A stretch of 64,000 nucleotides of DNA from UBA6627 sp965248675 (GTDB lineage Bacteria > Chloroflexota > Dehalococcoidia > UBA2979). The translations under genes and the position numbers were made by a program. The notes beneath the pieces were generated by a model. The model worked only from the letters and a program-made list of their open reading frames with translations, did not search any database and was not told the origin of the DNA. The stretch is from the NCBI GenBank assembly GCA_965248675.1, contig CBDFJZ010000008.1, positions 930,001 to 994,000 on the forward strand, in the 5' to 3' direction. This document shows positions 25,563-33,388 of this stretch, one piece after another. The stretch's first letter is position 1, and each line of letters starts with the position of its first letter.

Positions 25563-26607
25563 TGTAGTTCCCACGAACGTTGTTTACAGCCGTGAGACGG
25601 GGACGTTCCCACCGATGCCGCCGTGCGGTCGAGCGCGATTGTAGTAGTTGAGCCAGCGGTCGAGCGCGCGCAGCCGTTCGGGGTTGGAGCGGTAACGGCG
25701 GATGTAGGCCCATTCATCCTGGAGCGTGCGGATGAAGCGTTCCGCCTTCCCGTTCGTCTGCGGACGGTAGGGCCGGGTCAGGTGCAGCCTGACCCCCCGT
25801 GCCGCCGCGGTCGCGGTGAAGACGCCAGAGGTGTAGGCCTTCGCGTTGTCGGTCAGCACGCGACGAACGCTGACCCCGCGCTCACCGAAGTGGGTCGCCG
25901 CGCGGGCGAGGAACGCGGCGCAGGTGACGCCTCGCTCATCGGCGAGCGCCTCGACGTACGCGTAGCGGCTGTGGTCGTCGACGGCAACGTGCAGATAGTC
26001 GACGCCACGAGAGCGCCGGGCGTGCGGTCCGCTCTGGGTCGCGGCGAAGCCCGGGGCGAAGCGCTTGCCGCCGCCGGGCGGGATGCGACCGAGCTTCTTC
26101 ACGTCGATGTGCAGCAGGTCCCCGGGTCTAGGGTGCTCGTAGCGACGGACCGGCTCGCGGGTGACGCGGTGGAGCAGGCTGAGCCGGTTCAGGCCGGCTC
26201 GTCGCAGCACCGCGTAGACGGTGGAGCGCGCCACCCCGAGCGCCCAGGCGATGCGGTGGGGCCCGAACCCCCGTCGTCGGCGCAGCGCGCAGATCCGGCG
26301 GACGAGCCACCGCGGGGTGCGCCGCGGGTGGCGATGTGGCGCCGAGGAGCGGTCCTCGAGCCCGGCTCTCCCTTCGGTCGCGAAGCGCCGCACCCACTTC
26401 GTGACGGTCGCTCGCGAAACCCGGAACTGCCGAGCGACCTCGGCCTGGCGCCAGCCGGCCCTGACCTCCTGTACCAGCTCCCAGCGGGTGACTGGCGTCA
26501 GCCGCGCATTACGATGTGCCATGAGGGACCTCTCCGCTATTGATGTGCACTACACACAGCAGCGGACGAGGGACCTCGCTCTGTCAACAACCTATGTGGG
26601 AACTACA
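25563..26607 (-). mobile_element. IS481-family insertion sequence, copy 2
   Basis: 1045 bp, apparently identical in sequence and orientation to 10670-11714 (offset 14,893). It has the same inverted repeats, TGTAGTTCCCAC at 25563 and the complement at 26607. It is flanked by GCTAGT on both sides. It interrupts a LuxR-type regulator gene within the HTH. Together with copy 1 it brackets 13.8 kb as a direct repeat. Confidence 0.9.
25584..26522 (-). CDS. IS481-family transposase (copy 2)
   Basis: 312 aa, the same protein as in copy 1: N-terminal HTH, catalytic D140, D225 and E261, and the C-terminal YYNRARPHGG. No substitutions between the copies, consistent with very recent movement and a potentially active enzyme. 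Confidence 0.92.
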   Translation of the reverse strand: MAHRNARLTPVTRWELVQEVRAGWRQAEVARQFRVSRATVTKWVRRFATEGRAGLEDRSSAPHRHPRRTPRWLVRRICALRRRRGFGPHRIAWALGVARSTVYAVLRRAGLNRLSLLHRVTREPVRRYEHPRPGDLLHIDVKKLGRIPPGGGKRFAPGFAATQSGPHARRSRGVDYLHVAVDDHSRYAYVEALADERGVTCAAFLARAATHFGERGVSVRRVLTDNAKAYTSGVFTATAAARGVRLHLTRPYRPQTNGKAERFIRTLQDEWAYIRRYRSNPERLRALDRWLNYYNRARPHGGIGGNVPVSRL

Positions 26608-26613
26608 GCTAGT
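26608..26613 (+). repeat. right target-site duplication of IS copy 2 (GCTAGT)
   Basis: Exact copy of 25557-25562 at the right boundary of the element. Confidence 0.85.
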
Positions 26614-26780
26614 TGCCGGAGGGCTGACGAACCGAGCTATCGCAGACCGACTCTTCGTAAGCGGCGACACCGTGCACACACATATCCGCCACATCTTCGC
26701 GAAGCTCGATCTGCCCACTAGCAAACTGGCTCACCAGCGGGTTCACGCCGCGATCATCTTCGTGCGCGGATGAGCCCCGG

Positions 26781-27748
26781 CATCGGGACATACGGCTCGT
26801 TCCAGATGAGGCGGCGGCGCGGACCCTGCTGCGCGAACGCGTCGCCGACGCGGCGGTGTACGGCGGTCCGACGCTGGCGTTTCGCGACCAGTCGAGGGCT
26901 AGCCTCGAAGCGCTCGTGAACCAGGCGTACCGCTTGGCGACGCTGCCGGCTGTGCTCGGCCTCCTCGATCTGACACTCGAGGAGGCCGAACCATTGATCA
27001 GCCCGCAGCCGATCGAGGTGACGCTGCTCGATCCGCGCACGGATGCGGCGACCACCGACGATGGCGACCGCCTGGTCGCGTCGGCGGCGGTCGTGCCGCT
27101 GCTGCTGTCGCTCACGTTCTATGGCGCGTGGATTCTAAACGGCGTCGTCGAGGAGAAGACCAGCCGCGTGACGGAGGTGCTGATGGGTGCGCTACGCCCA
27201 TGGCAGCTGCTGCTCGGGAAGACCCGCGGCATCCTCGCGGTGGCGATCGGCCAGCTCGCGGTCGGCGTGGCCGGCGCGGCGTCGCGATGCTGATGTTCGG
27301 CGCATCGAACCTGCCCGACGCGGGCCTCGAGGCAGCGCTCGCGGCGCTGGTCTACGTCGTGCTCGGGCTGCTGTTGTACAGCTTCCTGTTCGCGGCAGCG
27401 GGCGCGACCGTCTCGCGGCAGGAAGACGCGCAAGCCGTGGCGATGCCGCTCACCCTGATCCTGATGGCGGTCTACCTGCTGTCGTTGACCGTGGTGGTCG
27501 GCAACGCGGATAGCGGGTTCGCGAGGGTGCTGGCGATCGTGCCCTTCTCCGCACCACTGGCGGTGCCGCCCCGGATCGCCGTCAGCGATCCGCCGCTGTG
27601 GGAGATCGCGTTTTCGATTGCGCTACTGCTCATCACCATCCCGGCGGTCATCAACCTCGCCGGCCGGATCTACGCGGGAGCGATCCTCCGCACCGGACCG
27701 CGCATCGGCCTTCGCGACGCGTGGCGGTCATCGCGCGAGACGCGCTAG
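26781..27748 (+). pseudogene. ABC-2 type permease remnant (NatB-like), N-truncated and frameshifted
   Basis: The permease-like frame begins abruptly just after the LuxR-type stop (HRDIRLVPDEAAARTLLRER) with no start codon or N-terminal helix. It continues through VPLLLSLTFYGAWILNGVVE and EEKTSRVTEVLMGALRPWQL, the conserved ABC-2 region, then needs a one-base shift near 27280 to reach FGASNLPDAGLEAALAALVY and three more hydrophobic helices. It stops at 27748. Intact NatB/YhaP-type permeases have about 400 residues with one more N-terminal helix and an extracytoplasmic loop. The ATPase stub at 24505 is the likely former partner; the two are now separated by unrelated DNA and an IS. Confidence 0.65.
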
Positions 27749-27835
27749 CTTGAAATTGCACGCCCGGCTGCGCAGTGATGCCGGGTCCCTCGAACGGGTG
27801 CTTCAGAAGCGAGGTTACCTCCTCTAGCGGTTCAA

Positions 27836-27869
27836 GGGCGACGTGGGAGTTAACGGCTCCCCGTCGCCC
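27836..27869. terminator. strong hairpin in the 331-bp gap before accDA
   Basis: GGGCGACG-T-GGGAG, a 7-nt loop, then CTCCC-CGTCGCCC: 13 paired bases with one bulged T. GCTTTCG follows, a poor U-tract. It probably terminates transcription from the island. The rest of the gap (27749-28079) shows no gene; TACACT at 28030-28035 may be the -10 of accDA. Confidence 0.5.
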
Positions 27870-28079
27870 GCTTTCGCGACTAGATGCGCTCGCGCAGGTC
27901 GATTCCCACGCCGCCGCATGCGTCTGGAACGCGATCAGATGCGTACCTCAGGGTCGACCGCGCGGTGCGGAGCCGCTCGGGCGTCCCCAAATCGACGTTT
28001 TCACTTAGGGAGTTGGTGCGCGCGAACCGTACACTGGATCTGCAGTTCTCACGCGATCCGTGGACCCTCAGGAGAGCGG

Positions 28080-29927
28080 ATGGAGCCGGCGGCGCCGACG
28101 ACACCCGAACATCAGACCGATCCGCCAATCACGCCCGCCGCCGAGGTCGCAGCCGCGATCGAGACCGGCCCGCGCTGCTTCGAATGCGGCACCGATCTGG
28201 GCTCCGATGAGCGGTATCGCGAGATCGGCGTCTGCGGATCTTGTGGAGCGCGTATGGCTATCTCAGCCGCCCAGTGGATCGAGCTCCTGTTCGACCACGA
28301 TTCCTTCGATGAGCACTTCGCCGGGCTGAGCACGCCCGACCCGCTGCACTTCTCCGACTCCCGCCCCTACCCGGAACGCGTTGAGGAAGCACGCGAAAAG
28401 AGCGGCGGCGACGAGGCCGTGCACACCGGCATCGCCCGGGTCGGCGGGATTGAGGTCGTCGCCGCCGTCAGCGACTTCCGCTTCATTGGCGGATCGATGG
28501 GATTCGTCCAGGGCGAGCGCGTGGCGACCGCAATCGATCGCGCCCGCCGCGCCCATTTGCCGTTCGTGACGGTGACCTGCTCCGGCGGCGCCCGCATGCA
28601 GGAGGGCATGATCGCGCTGCTGCAGATGTCGAAGACCGCCGCCGCCGCCCAGCGCCTGCACGAGGCAGGCATCCCGATGATCACGATCCTCGCCGACCCT
28701 ACGACCGGCGGCGTCTACGCCTCGTACGCGAGCCAGGGCGACATCATCCTCGCGGAGAGCGAGGCGCTGATTGGCTTCGCGGGACCGCGCGTGCGCGCTG
28801 TCAAGGACGAGGGTGAGACCCGCGACACGCTCTACGCGGAGGACCTGCTCGATGGCGGCCTGGTGGACGCGGTGCTGCCTCGGGACGGGCTGCGCGATCA
28901 CCTGATCCGCGTCCTCGCGCTGCTGCGCGAACCGGTCGCGCCGAACCCCGATCTGCTGCCGCCCACTATCGAGGTGCGCAACCTCGAACGCGGCTGGACG
29001 GCGGTCGAACGCGCTCGGCACCCGGACCGGCCGCGGGCGATGCAATACCTCGAACGAATCGCGGCCGACTTCGTTCCCCTGCGCGGCGACCGCTCCGGCA
29101 CCGACGACCCGGCACTGATCGGCGGGCTGGCGCGGCTTGGCGACACGAACTGCGTGGTGATCGCGCAGGCGCGCGGCGACCGACAGCTCGACGGCGACCG
29201 CCACGACGGACGGATGGGCGCCGCCGGATACCGCAAGGCGCGGCGGCTGATGCAACTGGCAGATCGCCTCGAACTCCCGCTGATCACGTTCGTCGACACC
29301 CCGGGCGCCCACGACGGGATCGCTGACGAGGCGGCTGGCCTCGCGGGCTCGATCTCGGATTGCCTCGCGACGATGAGCGCGCTGACGACGCCGTCGGTGG
29401 CGGTGGTGATCGGAGAGGGCGGCTCCGGCGGCGCACTGGCGCTCACGATGGCCGACCGCATCCTGATGCAGCAGAACGCGATGTATGCGATCACCTCGCC
29501 CGAGGGCGCCGCCGCCATCCTGTTCCGCGATCGCGAACGTGCGCCTGAGGTCGCGGAGGCGCTTCGCGTGTCGGCCGGCGAGCTCCTCAAGCTGGGCGTG
29601 ATCAACGAGATCGTGCCGGAGCCGGCCGGGGGCGCCCACGTCGATCCGGACGGGGCGATCCGGATGCTCGAGCCGAGTGTGCGGCGCGCGCTCGCCGAGG
29701 CGATGCGCGGGCGCGGCTCCAGCCGGCGTCACCAGCGGGAAGAACGGCTGCGCGGCCTCGGTGGCGAGCAGGGTCCAGGACCGCGCCTGCTGCGCAACAT
29801 CGGCGACGTCCTCGGAGACGCCTTTGGCGGCGCCGCCGGCGTGCTCGGGTCGCGACTCCGCCGCGGCCGCAACGGCGACGACGAGGCCGATTCGAAGCCG
29901 GTCTCGGAAGCCGAACCGATCGGCTAG
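28080..29927 (+). CDS. accDA: acetyl-CoA carboxylase carboxyltransferase, fused beta-alpha subunits
   Basis: 615-aa fusion of AccD (about 1-290) and AccA (about 310-560). The AccD part starts with a zinc ribbon (C33, C36, C52, C55) and contains TVTCSGGARMQEGMIALLQM and ADPTTGGVYASYA. The AccA part has LPLITFVDTPGAHDGIADEA, GEGGSGGALAL and the MYAITSPEGAAAIL block. The enzyme transfers carboxyl from carboxybiotin to acetyl-CoA to make malonyl-CoA for fatty acid synthesis. In E. coli the subunits are separate genes. The C-terminal 60 residues are Arg/Gly/Asp-rich and not part of the catalytic fold. AGGAG about 8 nt before the ATG at 28080 supports this start. No biotin carboxylase or BCCP gene is adjacent. 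Confidence 0.9.
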   Translation: MEPAAPTTPEHQTDPPITPAAEVAAAIETGPRCFECGTDLGSDERYREIGVCGSCGARMAISAAQWIELLFDHDSFDEHFAGLSTPDPLHFSDSRPYPERVEEAREKSGGDEAVHTGIARVGGIEVVAAVSDFRFIGGSMGFVQGERVATAIDRARRAHLPFVTVTCSGGARMQEGMIALLQMSKTAAAAQRLHEAGIPMITILADPTTGGVYASYASQGDIILAESEALIGFAGPRVRAVKDEGETRDTLYAEDLLDGGLVDAVLPRDGLRDHLIRVLALLREPVAPNPDLLPPTIEVRNLERGWTAVERARHPDRPRAMQYLERIAADFVPLRGDRSGTDDPALIGGLARLGDTNCVVIAQARGDRQLDGDRHDGRMGAAGYRKARRLMQLADRLELPLITFVDTPGAHDGIADEAAGLAGSISDCLATMSALTTPSVAVVIGEGGSGGALALTMADRILMQQNAMYAITSPEGAAAILFRDRERAPEVAEALRVSAGELLKLGVINEIVPEPAGGAHVDPDGAIRMLEPSVRRALAEAMRGRGSSRRHQREERLRGLGGEQGPGPRLLRNIGDVLGDAFGGAAGVLGSRLRRGRNGDDEADSKPVSEAEPIG

Positions 29928-29966
29928 ACCTCGGCGCTCGCCCGAGCGCGTAGCCGGGCTCGCGGA

Positions 29967-32207
29967 CTAGTCGCGCTGGTAGAGGTCGAGCTCCTCTTTG
30001 GTGAGCAGATCGTCGAACTCGTCGAGCACGCGCTGGAAGTCGTCGAACTCCCACTCGCTGACGAAGGTGATCGCTTTGCCCTCACGACCGGCGCGGCCGG
30101 TGCGGCCGATGCGGTGGAGGTACTCCTCGGCGTTTTGCGGGACGTCGAAGTTCACGACGTGCGTGATCTCCGGGATGTCGAGGCCACGCGCCGCGACGTT
30201 CGTCGCGATCAGGATGTCGAGTTCGCCCGCGCGGAAGCGCTCGACGACGCGGTCCCGGCGACGCTGATCCATGTCGCCGTGGAGTGCGCCGACGTGCACA
30301 CCGCGGCCTTCGAGATCGCGGGCGAGCCGGTCGACACCGCGCTTCATCTTGCAGAAAACGAGCGTGCGGCCTTTCAGCTCTCGTTCCACGAGCTCGCGCA
30401 GGCCGGCGGTTTTGTCGCGCTGGGCGACCTCGAAGTAGATCTGCGTGACCGAATCGACGGTGCTGAGCTCGGCGTCGACCCGCGCGGTGACGGGGTCGTC
30501 CATGAACTGCCAGATCAGCCGTCTGATCGAGGTCGGCATCGTCGCGGAGAACAGCGCGGTCTGACGCCGCTTCGGCGTGCGACCGAGAATCCGCCGGATG
30601 TCCGGCAGGAACCCAATGTCGAGCATCTGATCGGCCTCGTCGAGGACCGCGTAGCTCACGTTGCGCAGGCTCAGCGTCTCGCGCCGCAGGTGGTCGATGA
30701 TCCGCCCGGGCGTGCCGACGACGATCTGCGGCTGCTCGCGGAGCGCGGCGAAGTCGCGCTTCAGCGCGTGGCCGCCCAGCAGCCCGACGGTCCGCAGCCC
30801 GTACGACCGTCCGAGGTCGGTGAGCACCTCGAGCACCTGCTGCGCGAGCTCGCGGGTGGGCACGAGCACGATCGCTTGCACCTCGTCAACGTCGGCGTCG
30901 ATCCGCTCGGTCATCGGCAGGCCGAAGGCGAGCGTCTTGCCGCTGCCAGTCTGCGCGAGGCCCACGACGTCGCTGCCGTCGAGCAACTCAGGGATCGCGC
31001 GCGCCTGGATCGGCGTCGGATCGGTGTGCCCGAGGCGCGCGATCGCGGCGAGCGACTCGTCGTTCAGGCCGAGATCGGCGAACGCCGCGGGAACCTCGAG
31101 GTCCTCGGGGGGCTCCTCGATCTCCTGCTCGATGATCGCCGGTAGTTCCTCGATCGCCTCGATCGCGTGGTCGTGGTCGACCGGGATCTCGTCGTCCTCT
31201 TCCGCCTCGGCGCGGGCGAGGGCGGCTTCGCGGGCCTCCCGGCGCTCGCGCTCACGACGACCACCGCGGCGACCTCGCCGGCGACCGGGCTGTGCGTCGG
31301 CGTCGGCGGTCTCCGTGTCATCGGGCGCGTCGACGACGGCCTCGGGCTGCTCGTTCGCGAGATTCGCGGTCGCTTCGGCATCTGCTTCGTCAGGCCGGTC
31401 GTCGCGGTCGTCGCGGTCGTCGCGGTCACGATCGTCACGGTCGTCGCGCTGCTCGCGCGCCGGCGATCGATCGGGGGTCGATCCGCCGCCGAGGGTGCGC
31501 GGGATGCCGCTCAGCGATCGAGCGCCTCCGACGATGACACGCTCGGTGGAGCGGATGCCGCTGGGACGGCGGCGACGAGCCGGGAGAATGTCGCCGGCGC
31601 CGCCCTCGTCGATCGAGCGGAAGGCGACGTCCTCGGGCAGCGGTCCCTCGAGCGACTCGCGCGATGGGCGGAAGCCACGCCGCTGGCCGGCGCGCTGCCT
31701 GCGCTGATCGTTCCGGCCGCGATCACGTTCACCACGGGCGACGCCGCCCCAGTTGTAGTTGTCTTTCTTGGCCTGGCCACCTGCATTGCCGCGCCGATTC
31801 CCGTCGCGCTGGCCGCCGCGGCTGCGGCTCTGGCCGTTACGCTCGCCGCGCTGGTTGCCCCCCCGTCCATCGCGGCCACCGCCGTCGCGTGAGCGGTCCT
31901 CGCTCTTGTCGCGCTGGCGTCCGGAGGAGCGCTGCTTCTCGGTCGAACGTGGCTGTTGGCGCGTGGTCGCGGCACCACTCCTGTCACTGCTGACGGCGCC
32001 GTTGTCGTTGTCGCCTCGGTTCTTGTTGCGCCCTCGGCCACCGCGACGGCCACGGCGACGGCGTGGCTGCTCGCCTTCACAGCGGTCGCCGTCGGTGCGA
32101 CGGGTGCTGGTGTCGGGCTGGCCGGTGCGGGTCTGGGTGGGTGATTCGGATGCAGCTGAGGTGGATCCACCGAGCAGCCGCCGGACAATGCCGGAAAGCG
32201 GCGTCAT
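29967..32207 (-). CDS. DEAD-box RNA helicase with long low-complexity N-terminus
   Basis: 746-aa protein. Residues 1 to about 370 are disordered: Arg/Gly-rich stretches (RRRRGRRGGRGRNKNRG), an Asp/Arg repeat (DDRDDRDRDDRDDRDDR) and acidic runs. The helicase core begins at about 374: FADLGLNDESLAAI with the Q motif PTPIQARAIPEL, Walker A AQTGSGKT, motif Ia PTRELAQQV, DEAD-box as VLDEADQML, SATMP, ARGLDIPEI and HRIGRTGRAGREG. The protein is likely an ATP-dependent RNA-remodelling enzyme in ribosome assembly, RNA decay or cold adaptation. Most bacterial paralogs (RhlE, CsdA) carry RG-rich tails at the C-terminus, so the N-terminal location is unusual. The start is the ATG at 32205-32207. Confidence 0.88.
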   Translation of the reverse strand: MTPLSGIVRRLLGGSTSAASESPTQTRTGQPDTSTRRTDGDRCEGEQPRRRRGRRGGRGRNKNRGDNDNGAVSSDRSGAATTRQQPRSTEKQRSSGRQRDKSEDRSRDGGGRDGRGGNQRGERNGQSRSRGGQRDGNRRGNAGGQAKKDNYNWGGVARGERDRGRNDQRRQRAGQRRGFRPSRESLEGPLPEDVAFRSIDEGGAGDILPARRRRPSGIRSTERVIVGGARSLSGIPRTLGGGSTPDRSPAREQRDDRDDRDRDDRDDRDDRPDEADAEATANLANEQPEAVVDAPDDTETADADAQPGRRRGRRGGRRERERREAREAALARAEAEEDDEIPVDHDHAIEAIEELPAIIEQEIEEPPEDLEVPAAFADLGLNDESLAAIARLGHTDPTPIQARAIPELLDGSDVVGLAQTGSGKTLAFGLPMTERIDADVDEVQAIVLVPTRELAQQVLEVLTDLGRSYGLRTVGLLGGHALKRDFAALREQPQIVVGTPGRIIDHLRRETLSLRNVSYAVLDEADQMLDIGFLPDIRRILGRTPKRRQTALFSATMPTSIRRLIWQFMDDPVTARVDAELSTVDSVTQIYFEVAQRDKTAGLRELVERELKGRTLVFCKMKRGVDRLARDLEGRGVHVGALHGDMDQRRRDRVVERFRAGELDILIATNVAARGLDIPEITHVVNFDVPQNAEEYLHRIGRTGRAGREGKAITFVSEWEFDDFQRVLDEFDDLLTKEELDLYQRD
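31395..31449. repeat. tandem 9-bp repeat encoding Asp-Asp-Arg units
   Basis: Imperfect tandem copies of cggtcgtcg inside the helicase gene. The 9-bp unit keeps the frame, so copy number changes would only lengthen or shorten the linker. Confidence 0.7.
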
Positions 32208-32380
32208 GCGGTTCGTGTTCTCCAGGTGTTGGACTGCCGCGAACCTGGTGTCTGGGGGAGGTTCGCTGGCTCGCGCAACGGTTGCGCGGCGAGGTGTTGC
32301 ATTACCAGCAGGCTAGCAGTAGGGCGGCGCTGCCGCGACCGGCGTTCCCCCGATTGGACCTCGACAGCGCGCGCTCGAGG

Positions 32381-32597
32381 CTACTCGACCTCCGTTGCGA
32401 CCTTGCTGACGCGATCGACCACGCCGAGGATCGCGTGTACCTCCACGGCGTCGCCGACCTGGGGATCGCCCTACGATCATGTCGTGCGAGAGGCGGGCCT
32501 GCATCGGACGTGGCGCGCCGTCCGGGGTGAGGATGAGCTGGTAGTACTGGATTCCGTGCAGTTCGTACGGCTGGATGCCCCGTAGCGTCGCGCGCAT
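32381..32597 (-). pseudogene. small conserved-looking protein with a frameshift
   Basis: Starts with MRATLRGIQPYELHGIQYYQ at 32597 and continues LILTPDGAPRPMQARLSHDM in one frame. Near 32474 the sensible continuation is in another frame (QVGDAVEVHAILGVVDRVSK), stopping at 32381. One indel would give about 72 aa, beta-rich and reminiscent of a small OB/SH3-like barrel, but I cannot name a family. It lies between the helicase start (173 bp away) and the divergent cysteine-rich protein gene. May be a sequence error in an intact gene. Confidence 0.4.
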
Positions 32598-32683
32598 CTC
32601 GACCCCCGTCTGTCCGGCGAACCCGCGCGCTCCGCGGTGGGTCGCGATAGTAGCGCCGATGCGCCCACAGTCGAGGCCCCCGC

Positions 32684-32689
32684 TACGCT
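32684..32689 (+). promoter_or_regulatory. -10 box (TACGCT) for the cysteine-rich protein/globin operon
   Basis: TACGCT ends 8 nt before the ATG at 32698 with no SD between, consistent with a leaderless mRNA. Confidence 0.45.
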
Positions 32690-32697
32690 CCGAGGTG

Positions 32698-32919
32698 ATG
32701 AGCGCACCGCTATCCTCGGGGCGAGCCGACCCAGCGCCCGGCCTCTGCGCGACGTGCCGCTGGGCGACGCGCGTCGACAGCGCGCGGGGCTCGAGCTTCC
32801 TGCGCTGCGGCCGCTCCGACGACGATCCTCGATACCCCCGCTACCCCGCCTTGCCGGTGCTGCGCTGCCACGGCTTCGAGGGGCGTGCGGCCGGCCGACG
32901 CGCGATACTGGACGGATGA
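32698..32919 (+). CDS. small four-cysteine (zinc-ribbon-like) protein
   Basis: 73-aa protein with C17-x2-C20, C37 and C57, spaced like a metal-binding ribbon: LCATCRWATRV, then RGSSFLRCGRS and YPALPVLRCHGFE. The RGSxFxxC and YPxLPVLxCxGFE pattern is shared by a family of short bacterial proteins of unknown function (recalled, not checked). It overlaps the downstream hemoglobin gene by 4 bp (ATGA), so the two are translationally coupled, which may point to a redox, NO or metal role. The start ATG is supported by the leaderless-type -10 box. Confidence 0.65.
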   Translation: MSAPLSSGRADPAPGLCATCRWATRVDSARGSSFLRCGRSDDDPRYPRYPALPVLRCHGFEGRAAGRRAILDG

Positions 32920-33377
32920 CCGACCAACCCTCCCCGGCGATCCCGCCGCGCCCGCGGGCCACAGCGCAGCCCGCGCTCCTCGAGCGAATCGGCGGCCGCG
33001 AGGTCATCGAGCGGGTGGTCGACACGTTCTACGGCGCGGTCGAGACGGACGAGGAGCTGCGACCGCTGTTCCCGGATGACCTCCGACCCGGGCGCGAGAA
33101 GCAGAAGCTGTTCCTGGAGCAGTGGCTGGGCGGCGAACCACGCTACAGCGCCGAGTACGGACACCCTCGCCTGCGGCAGCGGCACTTCCCGTTCGTGATC
33201 TCCGAGCGGGCGGCGGGGCGCTGGATGCGGCACATGACCCAGGCCTTTCGCGACTGCGGCATCGTTGAGCCGGAGCTGGCGGAGCTGGTGGCGGTGTTCG
33301 GGCCGATGGCGAAGCACATGGTGAACGCCGACGAGGACGTGCCGCGCGAGCCGCTCGGGAACGTGCGGCTGACGTGA
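32916..33377 (+). CDS. group II truncated hemoglobin
   Basis: 153-aa protein. About 20 Pro-rich residues precede a 2-over-2 globin: LLERIGGREVIERVVDTFYG (B helix with Tyr), LFLEQWLGGEPRYSAEYGHP, RLRQRHFPF (proximal His F8) and AGRWMRHMTQAF with Trp at G8, the hallmark of group II (TrHbO, like YjbI). These proteins bind O2, NO or H2S and may act in NO or peroxide detoxification. ATGA overlap with the preceding cysteine-rich protein. No separate promoter is seen. Confidence 0.85.
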   Translation: MTDQPSPAIPPRPRATAQPALLERIGGREVIERVVDTFYGAVETDEELRPLFPDDLRPGREKQKLFLEQWLGGEPRYSAEYGHPRLRQRHFPFVISERAAGRWMRHMTQAFRDCGIVEPELAELVAVFGPMAKHMVNADEDVPREPLGNVRLT

Positions 33378-33388
33378 GGCTGTAGCCG

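Larger units (their letters stand above)
25243..26773 (+). pseudogene. LuxR-type HTH regulator interrupted by IS481 copy 2
   Basis: Joining 25243-25562 with 26614-26773 (removing the element and one duplicate) gives a continuous 159-aa frame. The joined C-terminus is a textbook GerE/LuxR HTH: LTPREREVLSLVAGGLTNRA, then IADRLFVSGDTVHTHIRHIF and AKLDLPT. The insertion falls between LSL and VAGG, inside the DNA-binding domain, so the gene is inactivated; the disrupted frame would end in 27 IS-encoded residues at 25644. The N-terminal 100 residues are not a recognisable receiver or sensor domain. The exact 320+160-nt fit shows the gene was intact when the IS landed. Confidence 0.85.

Noticed and set aside
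25243..25644. LuxR-type regulator as a complete 133-aa gene
   Set aside because: The last 27 codons are the IS end; the real gene continues after the IS at 26614.
25563..26607. Two IS copies as an assembly duplication
   Set aside because: Flanking 6-bp duplications differ (GCTAGC versus GCTAGT) and outside sequences are unrelated, so these are two genuine insertions.
27749..28079. Short coding fragment ending near 27827 (RVLQKRGYLL)
   Set aside because: It looks slightly protein-like but has no start, no clear family and is followed by a hairpin; not supported as a gene.
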